A DNA stretch of 64,000 nucleotides from Paenibacillus cremeus (lineage in GTDB: Bacteria > Bacillota > Bacilli > Paenibacillales > NBRC-103111): the NCBI RefSeq assembly GCF_007786445.1, contig NZ_VNJI01000002.1, positions 1 to 64,000 on the forward strand, read 5' to 3'. The position numbers and the translations under genes are program-made. The notes under the pieces are model-generated. The model saw nothing but the letters and a program-made list of their open reading frames with translations, did not search any database and was not told the DNA's origin. Positions 34,986 to 43,411 of the stretch are shown one piece after another; position 1 is the stretch's first letter; every line of letters starts with the position of its first letter.

Positions 34986-35819
34986 ATGAACACCAAAAGA
35001 CAAACCGTTTGGCTCGTATCGATGCTCAGCTTGATGGTCGTGCTGTCTGCTTACTACTTGTTCACCGAGGACGTCAACAACCTCGATCTCAGCAAGTCGA
35101 GCCCGAAGACAAAGGAAATTTCGATCAGCGCAGGGCAGCTGGATGGCAAGCAGCCGGCGGCAGGTGACGTCAAGTCCGACGCGAAAACTGATGCTAAAAC
35201 AGATGCTAAAACAGATGCTAAAGCCGATGTAAAAACCGACGTGAAGCCGGGCGCAGCCGCAACCGACGCTTCGAAGCAAGCGACTCCAGCCGACGGAGCC
35301 GGCGCGAAAGCCTCCGATCCGAAAGCCAGCAGCACCAAGACGGACACGCCTTCGGCTGCGAAGCCGGATGCCAAGAGCCAAGCGCCTGCCGCTCAGCCGG
35401 TATCCAAAGCGTCGAACGCCAAGACAGAGGATGCCAAAACGCTCGAGAAAATGCAAACAACAGCCAAATCCGGCAGCGACTACTTCGTGAATCTGCAAAT
35501 GAAGCGTGACGAAGACCTGGCGAAGCAAGTAGAGAAGCTGGTCACCATCATCTCCGATCCGAAGCAAGCAGCAGATGTAGCTGGCAAAGCGCAAGCCGAC
35601 CTGGACCGCATTCAAGACATGGAAGCGAAAGTAACCAACCTGGAAGAATCGCTGATGAAAGACTTCCCGCAGGCGGTTGTGACTCAAGATTCGAACAAGT
35701 GGAAAGTAACCGTGCAATCGGCTAAGCTGGAAAAGAGCCAAGCGGTTAGCATCGCAGATCAAGTGATGAAAGAGCTGAGCATCACCGCCGACAACATCTC
35801 CATTCAGTACATTCCGTAA
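34986..35819 (+). CDS. spoIIIAH: Stage III sporulation protein AH, with expanded linker
   Basis: A 277-residue protein that pairs with forespore SpoIIQ across the intermembrane space. An N-terminal membrane helix (VWLVSMLSLMVVLSAYYLF) is followed by a low-complexity Asp/Lys/Ala linker (about residues 55-155, with DAKT repeats) and then the YscJ/FliF-like ring domain (FVNLQMKRDEDLAKQVEKL; DFPQAVVTQDSNKWKVTVQ). B. subtilis SpoIIIAH has 218 residues, so the extra length is the linker. Start follows GGGAGG. Confidence 0.94.
   Translation: MNTKRQTVWLVSMLSLMVVLSAYYLFTEDVNNLDLSKSSPKTKEISISAGQLDGKQPAAGDVKSDAKTDAKTDAKTDAKADVKTDVKPGAAATDASKQATPADGAGAKASDPKASSTKTDTPSAAKPDAKSQAPAAQPVSKASNAKTEDAKTLEKMQTTAKSGSDYFVNLQMKRDEDLAKQVEKLVTIISDPKQAADVAGKAQADLDRIQDMEAKVTNLEESLMKDFPQAVVTQDSNKWKVTVQSAKLEKSQAVSIADQVMKELSITADNISIQYIP
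35178..35249 (+). repeat. Six 12-bp tandem repeats inside spoIIIAH
   Basis: Units GACGCGAAAACT, GATGCTAAAACA (twice), GATGCTAAAGCC, GATGTAAAAACC and GACGTGAAGCCG follow without gaps. Each encodes D-(A/V)-K-x. Two neighbouring units are identical, suggesting recent slippage. Confidence 0.85.
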
Positions 35820-35833
35820 GTTGAACGATAGCC

Positions 35834-35874
35834 CTCAGAGTCCGACTTGCTCGGGCTCTGATTTTTTTTCAGTT
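35834..35874 (+). terminator. Intrinsic terminator of the spoIIIA operon
   Basis: CAGAGTCCGA pairs with TCGGGCTCTG (one mismatch) and is followed by eight Ts. Confidence 0.85.
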
Positions 35875-35898
35875 CATAGGGAGCTTTCTAAGAAACTC

Positions 35899-35926
35899 TT
35901 TCCTAAAATGAACTTTGTGTTATAAT
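35899..35926 (+). promoter_or_regulatory. Probable accBC promoter
   Basis: A perfect TATAAT (35921-35926) has only a weak -35 match (TTTCCT, 35899-35904, 16-bp spacing). It is about 40 bp before accB. Confidence 0.4.
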
Positions 35927-35967
35927 AACATCGTCGTTTGTTTCAGATGCCTAAAGGAGTGAACCTA

Positions 35968-36453
35968 GTGTTTAAATTGAGCGAAATTAAAGAATTGGTC
36001 AAGCTGGTGGATTCGTCCTCCCTGCAAGAACTAGAGATTGAAAGCGAAGGCTCCCGCCTTTTTATCCGTAAACCAAGCAAAACCGAGCAGGTCGTCGTAG
36101 CATCGACTCCTGTACAGCAAGCGTTCCAACCGATCCTGACACCGCAAGTGCAAGCTCCTCAAGCGGGACAAGCTCCTGCGGCGGCACCGGCTGCAGCTGC
36201 GGCAAACTCTAATTTACATACAATTACTTCCCCGATGGTCGGTACGTTCTATGAATCTCCATCTCCGGGCGCGTCTGCCTTTGTTTCCAAGGGCAGCAGT
36301 GTAAAAGAGAAATCGATCGTCTGTATTATCGAAGCGATGAAGCTGATGAACGAGATCGAAGCCGAAGTGAAGGGCGAAATCGTAGAAGTGCTCGTAGAAA
36401 ACGGCCAGCTGGTCGAGTACGGCCAACCGCTGTTCTTGGTTAAACCGGAGTAA
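35968..36453 (+). CDS. accB: Acetyl-CoA carboxylase biotin carboxyl carrier protein
   Basis: A 161-residue BCCP, the biotin carrier of acetyl-CoA carboxylase in fatty-acid synthesis. The N-terminal helix [14 protein letters not shown] is followed by a Pro/Ala/Gln linker and the biotinyl domain (residues about 85-161) with the biotinylation site [11 protein letters not shown]. The GTG at 35968 follows AAAGGAG; an in-frame ATG at 35938 does not. In one transcript with accC. Confidence 0.96.
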   Translation: MFKLSEIKELVKLVDSSSLQELEIESEGSRLFIRKPSKTEQVVVASTPVQQAFQPILTPQVQAPQAGQAPAAAPAAAAANSNLHTITSPMVGTFYESPSPGASAFVSKGSSVKEKSIVCIIEAMKLMNEIEAEVKGEIVEVLVENGQLVEYGQPLFLVKPE

Positions 36454-36474
36454 TCACCATAGGAGGATCCCCCC

Positions 36475-37833
36475 TTGAAGTTTCAAAAAATACTAATCGC
36501 TAATCGCGGAGAAATCGCCGTGCGCATTATCCGCGCTTGCCGCGAGCTGGGTATTTCCACAGTAGCGGTATACTCGGAGGCCGATCGTGAAGCGCTGCAC
36601 GTCCGTCTTGCGGACGAGGCTTACTGCATCGGACCTACCTTATCCAAAGATAGCTATTTAAATTATACAAACCTGATGAGCGTGGCTACGTTAACAGAGA
36701 CCGATGCCATCCATCCGGGCTATGGCTTTTTAGCCGAAAATGCCGACTTCGCAGAAATTTGCGAAAGCTGCAACATTACCTTTATCGGACCTTCCCCAGA
36801 AGCGATCAGCAAGATGGGCGACAAGTCCGTGGCCAAGCTGACGATGAAGGAGGCGGGCGTACCGGTCATCCCGGGCTCTGAAGGCCTTGTGGAAGACATG
36901 GACGAGGCCATTCGCCTCGGACGTGAAATCGGTTACCCGATCATCATTAAAGCAACTGCCGGCGGCGGAGGCAAAGGGATTCGTCTGGCCGAGAACGAAG
37001 AGATGCTGATCCAGCAAATCACGACCGCTCAGCAGGAAGCCCAAAAGGCTTTCGGCAATGCAGGCGTCTACCTGGAGAAGTATTTGACCGGCATGAAGCA
37101 CGTCGAAATTCAAATTTTGGCCGACAAGCATGGCAACGTGGTGCATTTGGGCGAACGGGACTGCTCCGTGCAGCGCCGACGCCAGAAGCTGGTCGAAGAA
37201 GCGCCTTGTCCGGTGCTCACCCCTGATATCCGTGAGCGCATGGGGGAGGCAGCGGTTCGCGCTGCGAAGGCCGTGGATTATTCCGGAGCGGGAACGCTGG
37301 AGTTTTTGCTGGGTCAAGACGGACAGTTCTACTTCATGGAAATGAACACACGGATCCAGGTCGAGCATCCGGTGACCGAGTACATTACCGGTATCGACAT
37401 CATCAAAGAAATGATTCGGATCGCAGAAGGCGAGCCGATGTCCTTCACACAAGCGGATGTCCAGATTAACGGACATGCCATCGAGTGCCGGATTAATGCC
37501 GAGGACCCGAACCGCAACTTTATGCCTTCGGCCGGACAAATTCAATTCTACTTGCCTCCGGGCGGCTTCGGAGTTCGTGTGGACAGCGCGGCTTATCCGG
37601 GCTACACGATTCCGCCGCATTACGACTCGATGATCGCGAAGCTGATCGTATGGGGCAAGGACCGGGACGAGGCCGTTCAGCGCATGAAACGGGCATTGAA
37701 CGAGTTCACGATCGAAGGGATTTCGTCGACGATTCCGTTCCACTTGAAGCTTCTGGAGCATAAAAAGTTCTTAGCCGGTGATTTTGATATCAAGTTCTTG
37801 GAAGAGCATGACGTGAACGATCCAAACTCCTAG
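36475..37833 (+). CDS. accC: Acetyl-CoA carboxylase biotin carboxylase subunit
   Basis: A 452-residue ATP-grasp enzyme that carboxylates biotin on AccB. Motifs are [34 protein letters not shown], the glycine-rich ATP loop [44 protein letters not shown] and the C-terminal AECRIN-type [15 protein letters not shown] start follows AGGAGG. Full length. Confidence 0.97.
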   Translation: MKFQKILIANRGEIAVRIIRACRELGISTVAVYSEADREALHVRLADEAYCIGPTLSKDSYLNYTNLMSVATLTETDAIHPGYGFLAENADFAEICESCNITFIGPSPEAISKMGDKSVAKLTMKEAGVPVIPGSEGLVEDMDEAIRLGREIGYPIIIKATAGGGGKGIRLAENEEMLIQQITTAQQEAQKAFGNAGVYLEKYLTGMKHVEIQILADKHGNVVHLGERDCSVQRRRQKLVEEAPCPVLTPDIRERMGEAAVRAAKAVDYSGAGTLEFLLGQDGQFYFMEMNTRIQVEHPVTEYITGIDIIKEMIRIAEGEPMSFTQADVQINGHAIECRINAEDPNRNFMPSAGQIQFYLPPGGFGVRVDSAAYPGYTIPPHYDSMIAKLIVWGKDRDEAVQRMKRALNEFTIEGISSTIPFHLKLLEHKKFLAGDFDIKFLEEHDVNDPNS

Positions 37834-37893
37834 GAGCCAGTCCGGAGGAGGCTTTCTCTCTGCCGAACCGACTCGTAGAGCCTGGCCACTTCG

Positions 37894-37922
37894 TTGTCAT
37901 ATTTTTGCGAGAATGGTATAGT
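37894..37922 (+). promoter_or_regulatory. SigA-type promoter of the asp23-amaP unit
   Basis: TTGTCA (37894-37899) and TATAGT (37917-37922) with 17-bp spacing, about 50 bp before the Asp23 gene. Confidence 0.65.
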
Positions 37923-37975
37923 ATACAATAAAGACAAGTTTTTAAGCCACAGGATACTTGGAGGAGGACCTTAAT

Positions 37976-38389
37976 ATGAGTATCATTGCTGCGGATTATG
38001 AGAAGACCGAGATGGGCACGATTCAGATCGCTCCCGAGGTCATCGAGATCATCGCCGGAATGGCCACGGTGGAAGTGCCGGGCGTTGCCGGAATGAGCGG
38101 CGGGTTTGCCGGCGGAATCGCTGAGTTGCTGGGGCGCAAGAACATGTCCAAAGGCGTGAAGGTCGAGGTAGGGCAGCGTGAAGCGGCCATCGACGTATCC
38201 GTTGTCATTGAATTCGGAACGCGTATCCCTGAAGTGGCGAGCGGCGTTCAGCAAAATGTAAAGAATGCGATTGAATCTATGACGGGTCTGAGCGTAGTGC
38301 AAGTCAACGTTCACGTCCACGATGTTATTTTCAAAGGCGCGGACAAGGTCGAAGAGGCGGAAGCTGCCCCTGTACAGCGAGTGAAATAA
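37976..38389 (+). CDS. yqhY: Asp23/Gls24 family envelope stress protein (YqhY)
   Basis: A 137-residue Asp23-family protein. Blocks IQIAPEVIEIIAGMATVEVPG and VIEFGTRIPEVASGVQQNVK are characteristic; the C-terminal half includes VQVNVHVHDVIF. In B. subtilis YqhY is co-encoded with accBC and loss of it disturbs fatty-acid synthesis. ATG at 37976 follows GGAGGAGG. The downstream amaP gene encodes its membrane anchor, so it is probably membrane-associated. Confidence 0.93.
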   Translation: MSIIAADYEKTEMGTIQIAPEVIEIIAGMATVEVPGVAGMSGGFAGGIAELLGRKNMSKGVKVEVGQREAAIDVSVVIEFGTRIPEVASGVQQNVKNAIESMTGLSVVQVNVHVHDVIFKGADKVEEAEAAPVQRVK

Positions 38390-38466
38390 ACCCATTATTG
38401 CTCGGTCGAACCCCCTACTTTACCGTCAGGGGGTTTCGTCCATATGCCCAGAAGGAGTCAGATTTC

Positions 38467-39030
38467 GTGATTAAAGTATTGGACAGGCTGCTGCTGCTGC
38501 TCTTTAGCTTTGTAATTCTAATCGCATCCGTGATTCTTTTATTTGCTGCTTTTGGACTGATTTCATTCGAGCAAGCGGGTACGTTTGCCCATAATGTTTA
38601 TTACAATATGGATACCGCCATCGGCTTCATCGTCGTAACGTTGATCGTTGCACTGATCAGCATCCGCTTTATCTACATTTCGGTGCGCAGAGGGAAAGCG
38701 TCGGTGCCGTCGATCGATCAGCGGACGGAATTCGGTGACATTCGCATCTCGCTGGATACGGTGGAGAACCTTGCGCTGAAGGCGGCCGGGCGCACACGTG
38801 GCGTCAAAGATTTGCGTGCCAGGGTGAAGGTCAATCAATCAGGCCTTGAAATTGTGATTCGTTCCATTGTCGACGGCGAGAGCTCGATTCCGCAGCTGAC
38901 GGAGGAAATGCAGGCGAACGTCAAGAGGCACATTGAGGACATTACGGGGATTCCGGTAGCGTTTGTTTCCGTGTTCATCGCCAATGTTCAGCAGCAGTCG
39001 GCCCCTTCGTTCAAGAGCCGCGTGGAATAG
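38467..39030 (+). CDS. amaP: Alkaline shock response membrane anchor protein AmaP
   Basis: A 187-residue protein with two N-terminal membrane helices (LLLLLFSFVILIASVILLF, TAIGFIVVTLIVALISI) and an Asp23-like cytosolic region (DIRISLDTVENLALKAAG, KRHIEDITGIPVAFVSVF). It tethers Asp23 to the membrane in Staphylococcus. The GTG at 38467 follows AGAAGGAG; the ATG at 38398 would add a non-conserved leader. Confidence 0.9.
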   Translation: MIKVLDRLLLLLFSFVILIASVILLFAAFGLISFEQAGTFAHNVYYNMDTAIGFIVVTLIVALISIRFIYISVRRGKASVPSIDQRTEFGDIRISLDTVENLALKAAGRTRGVKDLRARVKVNQSGLEIVIRSIVDGESSIPQLTEEMQANVKRHIEDITGIPVAFVSVFIANVQQQSAPSFKSRVE

Positions 39031-39045
39031 AGGTGAGCTCCCCGG

Positions 39046-39285
39046 ATGTGGAAGCAAATTTGGCAACAGCTGTGGGAAGGGCACCGGGGTAAGACCGTCT
39101 GTACAATCAGCGGAGCGGTGCTTGGCATCATTTATTTGTTCTTCGGGCTGTGGAATATGTTAATCTTTGCATTGATCGTATATACTGGATATTATATAGG
39201 GAAAAGAATTGACCGGGGTGAACCGGCGGTTCCCGCAGAAGAGACTTGGCAATGGCTCATGGACAAATGGAGATTGTTCCGGTAA
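39046..39285 (+). CDS. DUF2273 family small membrane protein
   Basis: A 79-residue protein with two membrane helices (GAVLGIIYLFFGLWNMLIF, ALIVYTGYYIGK). It belongs to DUF2273, which regularly accompanies asp23 and amaP in Firmicutes. No defined role. The ATG follows GAGGTGAG. It completes the envelope-stress cluster. Confidence 0.88.
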   Translation: MWKQIWQQLWEGHRGKTVCTISGAVLGIIYLFFGLWNMLIFALIVYTGYYIGKRIDRGEPAVPAEETWQWLMDKWRLFR

Positions 39286-39313
39286 AATCCTTGGGATAAC
39301 CAAGGATTTTTTT
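39285..39313 (+). terminator. Intrinsic terminator
   Basis: AAATCCTTGG pairs perfectly with CCAAGGATTT around GATAA, followed by a run of Ts. Confidence 0.88.
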
Positions 39314-39348
39314 TGTGAGCCGATTAGAGCAGGAGGAAGTTAATTTAC

Positions 39349-39807
39349 ATGAGACGCAGATTAGCACGGGAGCTGGCGCTCCAAAGTCTTTACCAGATCG
39401 AAATGAACGGAACGACGCCAGGGGAAGCGATTATTCATGTCGTGGAGGAAGCCCGTACGGAAGATGAAGCGCAGCTGACGCGCGAACGCGACCAAATTAC
39501 GCCGCAGCAAATCACCGAGCTGGTAGAAGGTACGCTGGGGCACAAGCAGCAGATCGACGGATTGCTAGCGGATTATTTGAAGGGCTGGCAAATGGACAGG
39601 CTGTCGCGGGTGGACCGGGAGATTTTGCGTTTAGCTACATATGAGATGGTGTTTCGGGATGATGTGCCGCCTAAGGTTGTCGTCAATGAGGCAATCGAGA
39701 TGGCGAAGCATTTTGGCACGGAAGAATCGGGGAAGTTCGTAAATGGTGTGCTTGGCAAAATGATTAAGGATTTGGAGTCGCTACGACAACAAACACCGGA
39801 AGCCTAA
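39349..39807 (+). CDS. nusB: Transcription antitermination factor NusB
   Basis: A 152-residue all-helical RNA-binding protein that joins NusE on boxA RNA for rRNA antitermination. Motifs RRLARELALQSLYQIEM and DRLSRVDREILRLATYEM, plus VVVNEAIEMAKHFGTEESGKFVNGVLG, are typical. Start follows AGGAGG. First gene of nusB-folD-xseA-xseB-ispA. Confidence 0.97.
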   Translation: MRRRLARELALQSLYQIEMNGTTPGEAIIHVVEEARTEDEAQLTRERDQITPQQITELVEGTLGHKQQIDGLLADYLKGWQMDRLSRVDREILRLATYEMVFRDDVPPKVVVNEAIEMAKHFGTEESGKFVNGVLGKMIKDLESLRQQTPEA

Positions 39808-39831
39808 ATAGGGGAAGGGGAACGAACCGGC

Positions 39832-40701
39832 ATGTCCGCTCAAGTTATTAATGGAAAAGAGATTGTCAGCGCCTATCGCGCAGAAATTAAAGAGCACGTG
39901 GAAGCACTGAAAAGCAAAGGCGTTCAGCCTGGCCTCGCCGTCGTGATCGTAGGTGACGACCCGGCTTCCCATGTGTATGTCCGCAACAAAGCCAAAGCTT
40001 GCGAAGAAGCCGGCATGCATTCCGAAGTGTACAAGCTTCCGGAGAACACGCCCGAGCAGGAATTGCTGGACCTGATTGAGAAGCTGAACGGCGATAGCGC
40101 GATCCATGGCATTCTGGTTCAATCGCCTTTGCCAAAGCATATTTCCGAAGAGAGAGTTGTTGAGGCAATCGCCGTGGATAAGGACGCAGACTGCTTCCAC
40201 CCGGTCAATGTGGGGAATCTTATGATCGGTAAAGAAGGCCCTGCTCCATGTACGCCGGCTGGCGTGATCGAAATTTTGAAGAAGGTCGGCGTGGAGATCG
40301 CTGGCAAGCATGCCGTTGTGATCGGCCGAAGTAACATCGTCGGCAAACCGATGGCAATTTTGCTGCTTCGTGAGCACGCGACGGTAACGGTTGTTCACTC
40401 CCGGACGAAGAACCTGGAAGAAATTACGCGTCAGGCCGATATCCTGGTCGCAGCCGTCGGTAAACCGAAAATGGTGAAGCGCGAGCACGTGAAGCCGGGT
40501 GCGGTTGTGATCGACGTGGGGATCAACCGGCTCGAGGATACGGGCAAGCTTGCAGGCGACGTGGATTTTGACGATGTCTTGGACACGGCTAGCTACATTA
40601 CGCCCGTTCCAGGCTGTGTAGGGCCGATGACGATCACCATGCTGCTGAAGAATACGCTGGAATCGGCGGAGCGAGCAGCAGGTGTGAAGGTCACCGTATA
40701 A
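39832..40701 (+). CDS. folD: Methylenetetrahydrofolate dehydrogenase/cyclohydrolase
   Basis: A 289-residue bifunctional enzyme interconverting 5,10-methylene- and 10-formyl-tetrahydrofolate for purine, fMet and serine metabolism. Motifs [20 protein letters not shown] (with the catalytic Lys), [37 protein letters not shown] and [18 protein letters not shown] are all present. ATG start follows AGGGGAAGGGG. Confidence 0.98.
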   Translation: MSAQVINGKEIVSAYRAEIKEHVEALKSKGVQPGLAVVIVGDDPASHVYVRNKAKACEEAGMHSEVYKLPENTPEQELLDLIEKLNGDSAIHGILVQSPLPKHISEERVVEAIAVDKDADCFHPVNVGNLMIGKEGPAPCTPAGVIEILKKVGVEIAGKHAVVIGRSNIVGKPMAILLLREHATVTVVHSRTKNLEEITRQADILVAAVGKPKMVKREHVKPGAVVIDVGINRLEDTGKLAGDVDFDDVLDTASYITPVPGCVGPMTITMLLKNTLESAERAAGVKVTV

Positions 40702-40704
40702 CGT

Positions 40705-42090
40705 ATGAGGGACAATAAGCAGCCCATTTTATCCATCAAAGAGCTGAACCGGTATATCAAAATGATGCTCGAAGGCAGCGAGAGGCTGCAAAATGTGTGG
40801 GTACGCGGGGAGATCTCCAACTTCACCCACCATTCGAGCGGGCACATGTACTTTACGCTCAAGGATGCTGACAGCCGGCTGAAAAGCATCATGTTCGCTT
40901 CTTATAATCAACGGATGGGTTTTATCCCGCGGGAAGGCACCAAGGTGCTGGCTTGCGGGAATATCTCTGTCTACGAACGGGACGGGCAGTATCAGTTCTA
41001 CGTAACCCAGATGCAGCCTGACGGGATTGGCAGCCTGTACTTAGCCTTCGAGCAATTGAAGAAAAAGCTGGAGGGTGAAGGGTTGTTCGCCCCGGTAAGG
41101 AAAAAGCCGATTCCGCGGTTTCCCAAAGCGATCGGCGTGATCACTTCACCGACAGGCGCGGCGGTCCGTGATATCATCATCACGCTGCAGCGGCGTCACC
41201 CTTCAGTGCCGGTTCTGCTGTACCCGGTGCTGGTTCAAGGAACACAGGCCGCGCCATCCATCATCAAAGCAATTCAAGAGATGAATGCGCTGGGCGAAGT
41301 GGATGTGCTGATTGTCGGCCGCGGCGGCGGGTCGCTGGAGGAATTATGGGCATTTAATGAGGAAGCGGTAGCGCGTGCGATTGCGGCTTCTAATTTGCCG
41401 ATCATTTCCGCGGTGGGTCATGAAACCGATTTTACGATCGCCGATTTCGTGGCTGATTTACGGGCGGCGACACCAACAGCGGCAGCTGAGCTGGCTGTAA
41501 CTCATCATATGGAGCTGAAGCAGCAGCTGACCTATTTGCAGCAGCAGCTATATGCGGGGCTTACTGGCCAATTGGGCCGCAATAAAGAACGTTTAAAGCG
41601 TCTTCAACGGTCACCTTACTTGACGAATCCCCGCAGGCAGCTGCTTCAGCAGCAAGCGGAGCGTCTGGATCGGCTGAAAGAGCAACTGGCCTATAAATTA
41701 AAGAACCGGCTAGCCCGGTCGCAAGAGCGATTAATGCGATCCGAGCGTCGGATGGCCGTCTTCAATCCGAAGGAGCAGATTGCATTTTCGAGATCCCGTC
41801 TGGAGACGGTGAACCGGAGACTGAGTCTGTCGACTCAGACGATTACGAAGCGGAAGAAGCAGGAGCTGATCTCGGCGATCCGTCAGCTGGACGCACTAAG
41901 TCCGCTCAAGATCATGCAGCGGGGATACGGTCTGGTGTACGACGAGAAGGAAAAGCAGCTGGTCAAGTCAGTGCAGCAGGTTCAACTCGGGGATATTTTG
42001 AAGCTGCGCTTAATTGACGGTCGAATCGATTGTCATGTTTGGTCAATGGAGGAGAAAACAAATGACAAATCAGGAACCAACAACGCCTAG
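40705..42090 (+). CDS. xseA: Exodeoxyribonuclease VII large subunit
   Basis: A 461-residue large subunit of ExoVII, which degrades single-stranded DNA from both ends. The N-terminal OB fold (NVWVRGEISNFTHHSSGHMY) is followed by the catalytic domain with GVITSPTGAAVRDI, IVGRGGGSLEELWAFN and SAVGHETDFTIADFVADLRA, then a long coiled coil. It starts 3 bp after folD with a weak ribosome binding site, so translation is coupled. Confidence 0.97.
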   Translation: MRDNKQPILSIKELNRYIKMMLEGSERLQNVWVRGEISNFTHHSSGHMYFTLKDADSRLKSIMFASYNQRMGFIPREGTKVLACGNISVYERDGQYQFYVTQMQPDGIGSLYLAFEQLKKKLEGEGLFAPVRKKPIPRFPKAIGVITSPTGAAVRDIIITLQRRHPSVPVLLYPVLVQGTQAAPSIIKAIQEMNALGEVDVLIVGRGGGSLEELWAFNEEAVARAIAASNLPIISAVGHETDFTIADFVADLRAATPTAAAELAVTHHMELKQQLTYLQQQLYAGLTGQLGRNKERLKRLQRSPYLTNPRRQLLQQQAERLDRLKEQLAYKLKNRLARSQERLMRSERRMAVFNPKEQIAFSRSRLETVNRRLSLSTQTITKRKKQELISAIRQLDALSPLKIMQRGYGLVYDEKEKQLVKSVQQVQLGDILKLRLIDGRIDCHVWSMEEKTNDKSGTNNA

Positions 42091-42301
42091 CTTCGAGCAG
42101 GCGATGGATCAGCTGGAGCGCATCGTCGCACAGCTGGAGAGCGGGGACGTTCCTTTGGAGCAGGCGATTGAGCTGTTTCAAGAAGGAATGAAGCTTTCGC
42201 AGCTGTGCGGTCAGAAGCTCGAGCAAGTGGAACGCAAAATCGAGGTCCTGCTGGAGCAGGACGGCGGTATGGTCAAGAAGCCATTCCAGCCGGTTGAATG
42301 A
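42062..42301 (+). CDS. xseB: Exodeoxyribonuclease VII small subunit
   Basis: A 79-residue helical subunit that coats the XseA coiled coil. FEQAMDQLERIVAQLESGDV and PLEQAIELFQEGMKLSQLC are diagnostic. The ATG at 42062 follows GGAGGAG and overlaps the 3' end of xseA by 29 bp, ensuring balanced synthesis. Confidence 0.97.
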   Translation: MTNQEPTTPSFEQAMDQLERIVAQLESGDVPLEQAIELFQEGMKLSQLCGQKLEQVERKIEVLLEQDGGMVKKPFQPVE

Positions 42302-42319
42302 CATAAAAGGGGTTATCCG

Positions 42320-43225
42320 ATGATTGTGGAGACTGGCATCCGAGATTATTTGAAAGAAAAAGCGACTTGGGTTGAAGCGGAGCTTGAACGTTCATTGCCT
42401 GCGGAGTGGCATATTCCTGGGGCGCTTAAGGAATCGATGATGTATTCGCTCATGGCCGGCGGCAAGAGGCTTCGTCCGATTCTGGTGATCGCTGCGGCTG
42501 AGGCACTGGGGGGCAGCGCCGAGGCGGCACTGCCGGTGGCATTGGCGGTGGAGATGATTCACACTTATTCCTTAATCCATGATGATTTGCCGGCGATGGA
42601 TAATGACGATTTTCGCCGGGGCAAACCGACGAACCATAAGGTATATGGCGAGGCGATGGCGGTCCTGGCCGGTGATGCGCTTCTGACCCATGCCTTTTTT
42701 TCGGTTGTGCAGGCATCGCGGAAGCATGGGGTTCCTGCGGAATGCGTCGCTGACATTGTGGAGGAGCTGTCCCGTTTAGCCGGGGCACCGGGAATGGTAG
42801 GCGGGCAAGCAGCCGATATGCTTGGGGAGCAAGGGCTAACCAAGCTATCTGAGCTGGAGTACATCCATCTGCATAAGACCAGTGATTTGATCATCTTCTC
42901 GCTCAAAGCGGGGGGACGAATCGCAGGTGCGGATAGCGCCAAACTCCATGCGCTGGAGCGCTTCGGGCAATGCATTGGTCTCGCGTTTCAAATTCAAGAC
43001 GACATTCTCGATTTAATCGGCGATGAGCAGAAGCTGGGCAAGCCCGTACAAAGCGACGTGAAGCAGCAGAAGGTGACCTACCCTTATTTTATCGGTCTTG
43101 AAGCATCGCAGGCGAAGGTGGAGGAGCTGACCCGTGAAGCGAAGCAAGCGATTGTGGACGGGGGCTTTGCGAATCCGGCCAGGCTGCTGCAGCTGGCTGA
43201 TTTTCTGATGAACCGCGACCATTAA
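42320..43225 (+). CDS. ispA: Polyprenyl synthetase (farnesyl diphosphate synthase)
   Basis: A 301-residue trans-prenyltransferase condensing IPP with DMAPP/GPP to farnesyl diphosphate. The first Asp-rich motif is DDLPAMDNDD, the second is DDILD, and the substrate Lys/Arg blocks GGKRLRPIL and FQIQDDILDLIGDEQKLGKP match the short-chain bacterial group. ATG follows AAAAGGGG. The next gene is dxs, feeding the same pathway. Confidence 0.96.
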   Translation: MIVETGIRDYLKEKATWVEAELERSLPAEWHIPGALKESMMYSLMAGGKRLRPILVIAAAEALGGSAEAALPVALAVEMIHTYSLIHDDLPAMDNDDFRRGKPTNHKVYGEAMAVLAGDALLTHAFFSVVQASRKHGVPAECVADIVEELSRLAGAPGMVGGQAADMLGEQGLTKLSELEYIHLHKTSDLIIFSLKAGGRIAGADSAKLHALERFGQCIGLAFQIQDDILDLIGDEQKLGKPVQSDVKQQKVTYPYFIGLEASQAKVEELTREAKQAIVDGGFANPARLLQLADFLMNRDH

Positions 43226-43274
43226 GTCAGGATCGGTGACAACGCTAAAATTCACTTTATTTTCCACTCGTAAT

Positions 43275-43303
43275 TTGAGCGGTTTCCGGTCCTATGCTAT
43301 AAT
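43275..43303 (+). promoter_or_regulatory. SigA-type promoter of dxs
   Basis: TTGAGC (43275-43280) and a perfect TATAAT (43298-43303), 17 bp apart, about 108 bp before the dxs start. Confidence 0.7.
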
Positions 43304-43411
43304 GTCTTCAAGCAAATTTCGATAAATCTCTCCATAAGCTGGGGTCACTACTAGAGACAGATACGTAAGTTTGCACTATCACGTCATACCATGGAAAGCG
43401 GGGGAACAAAC

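Noticed and set aside
36730-37761. 343-codon minus-strand frame
   Set aside because: Antisense shadow of accC.
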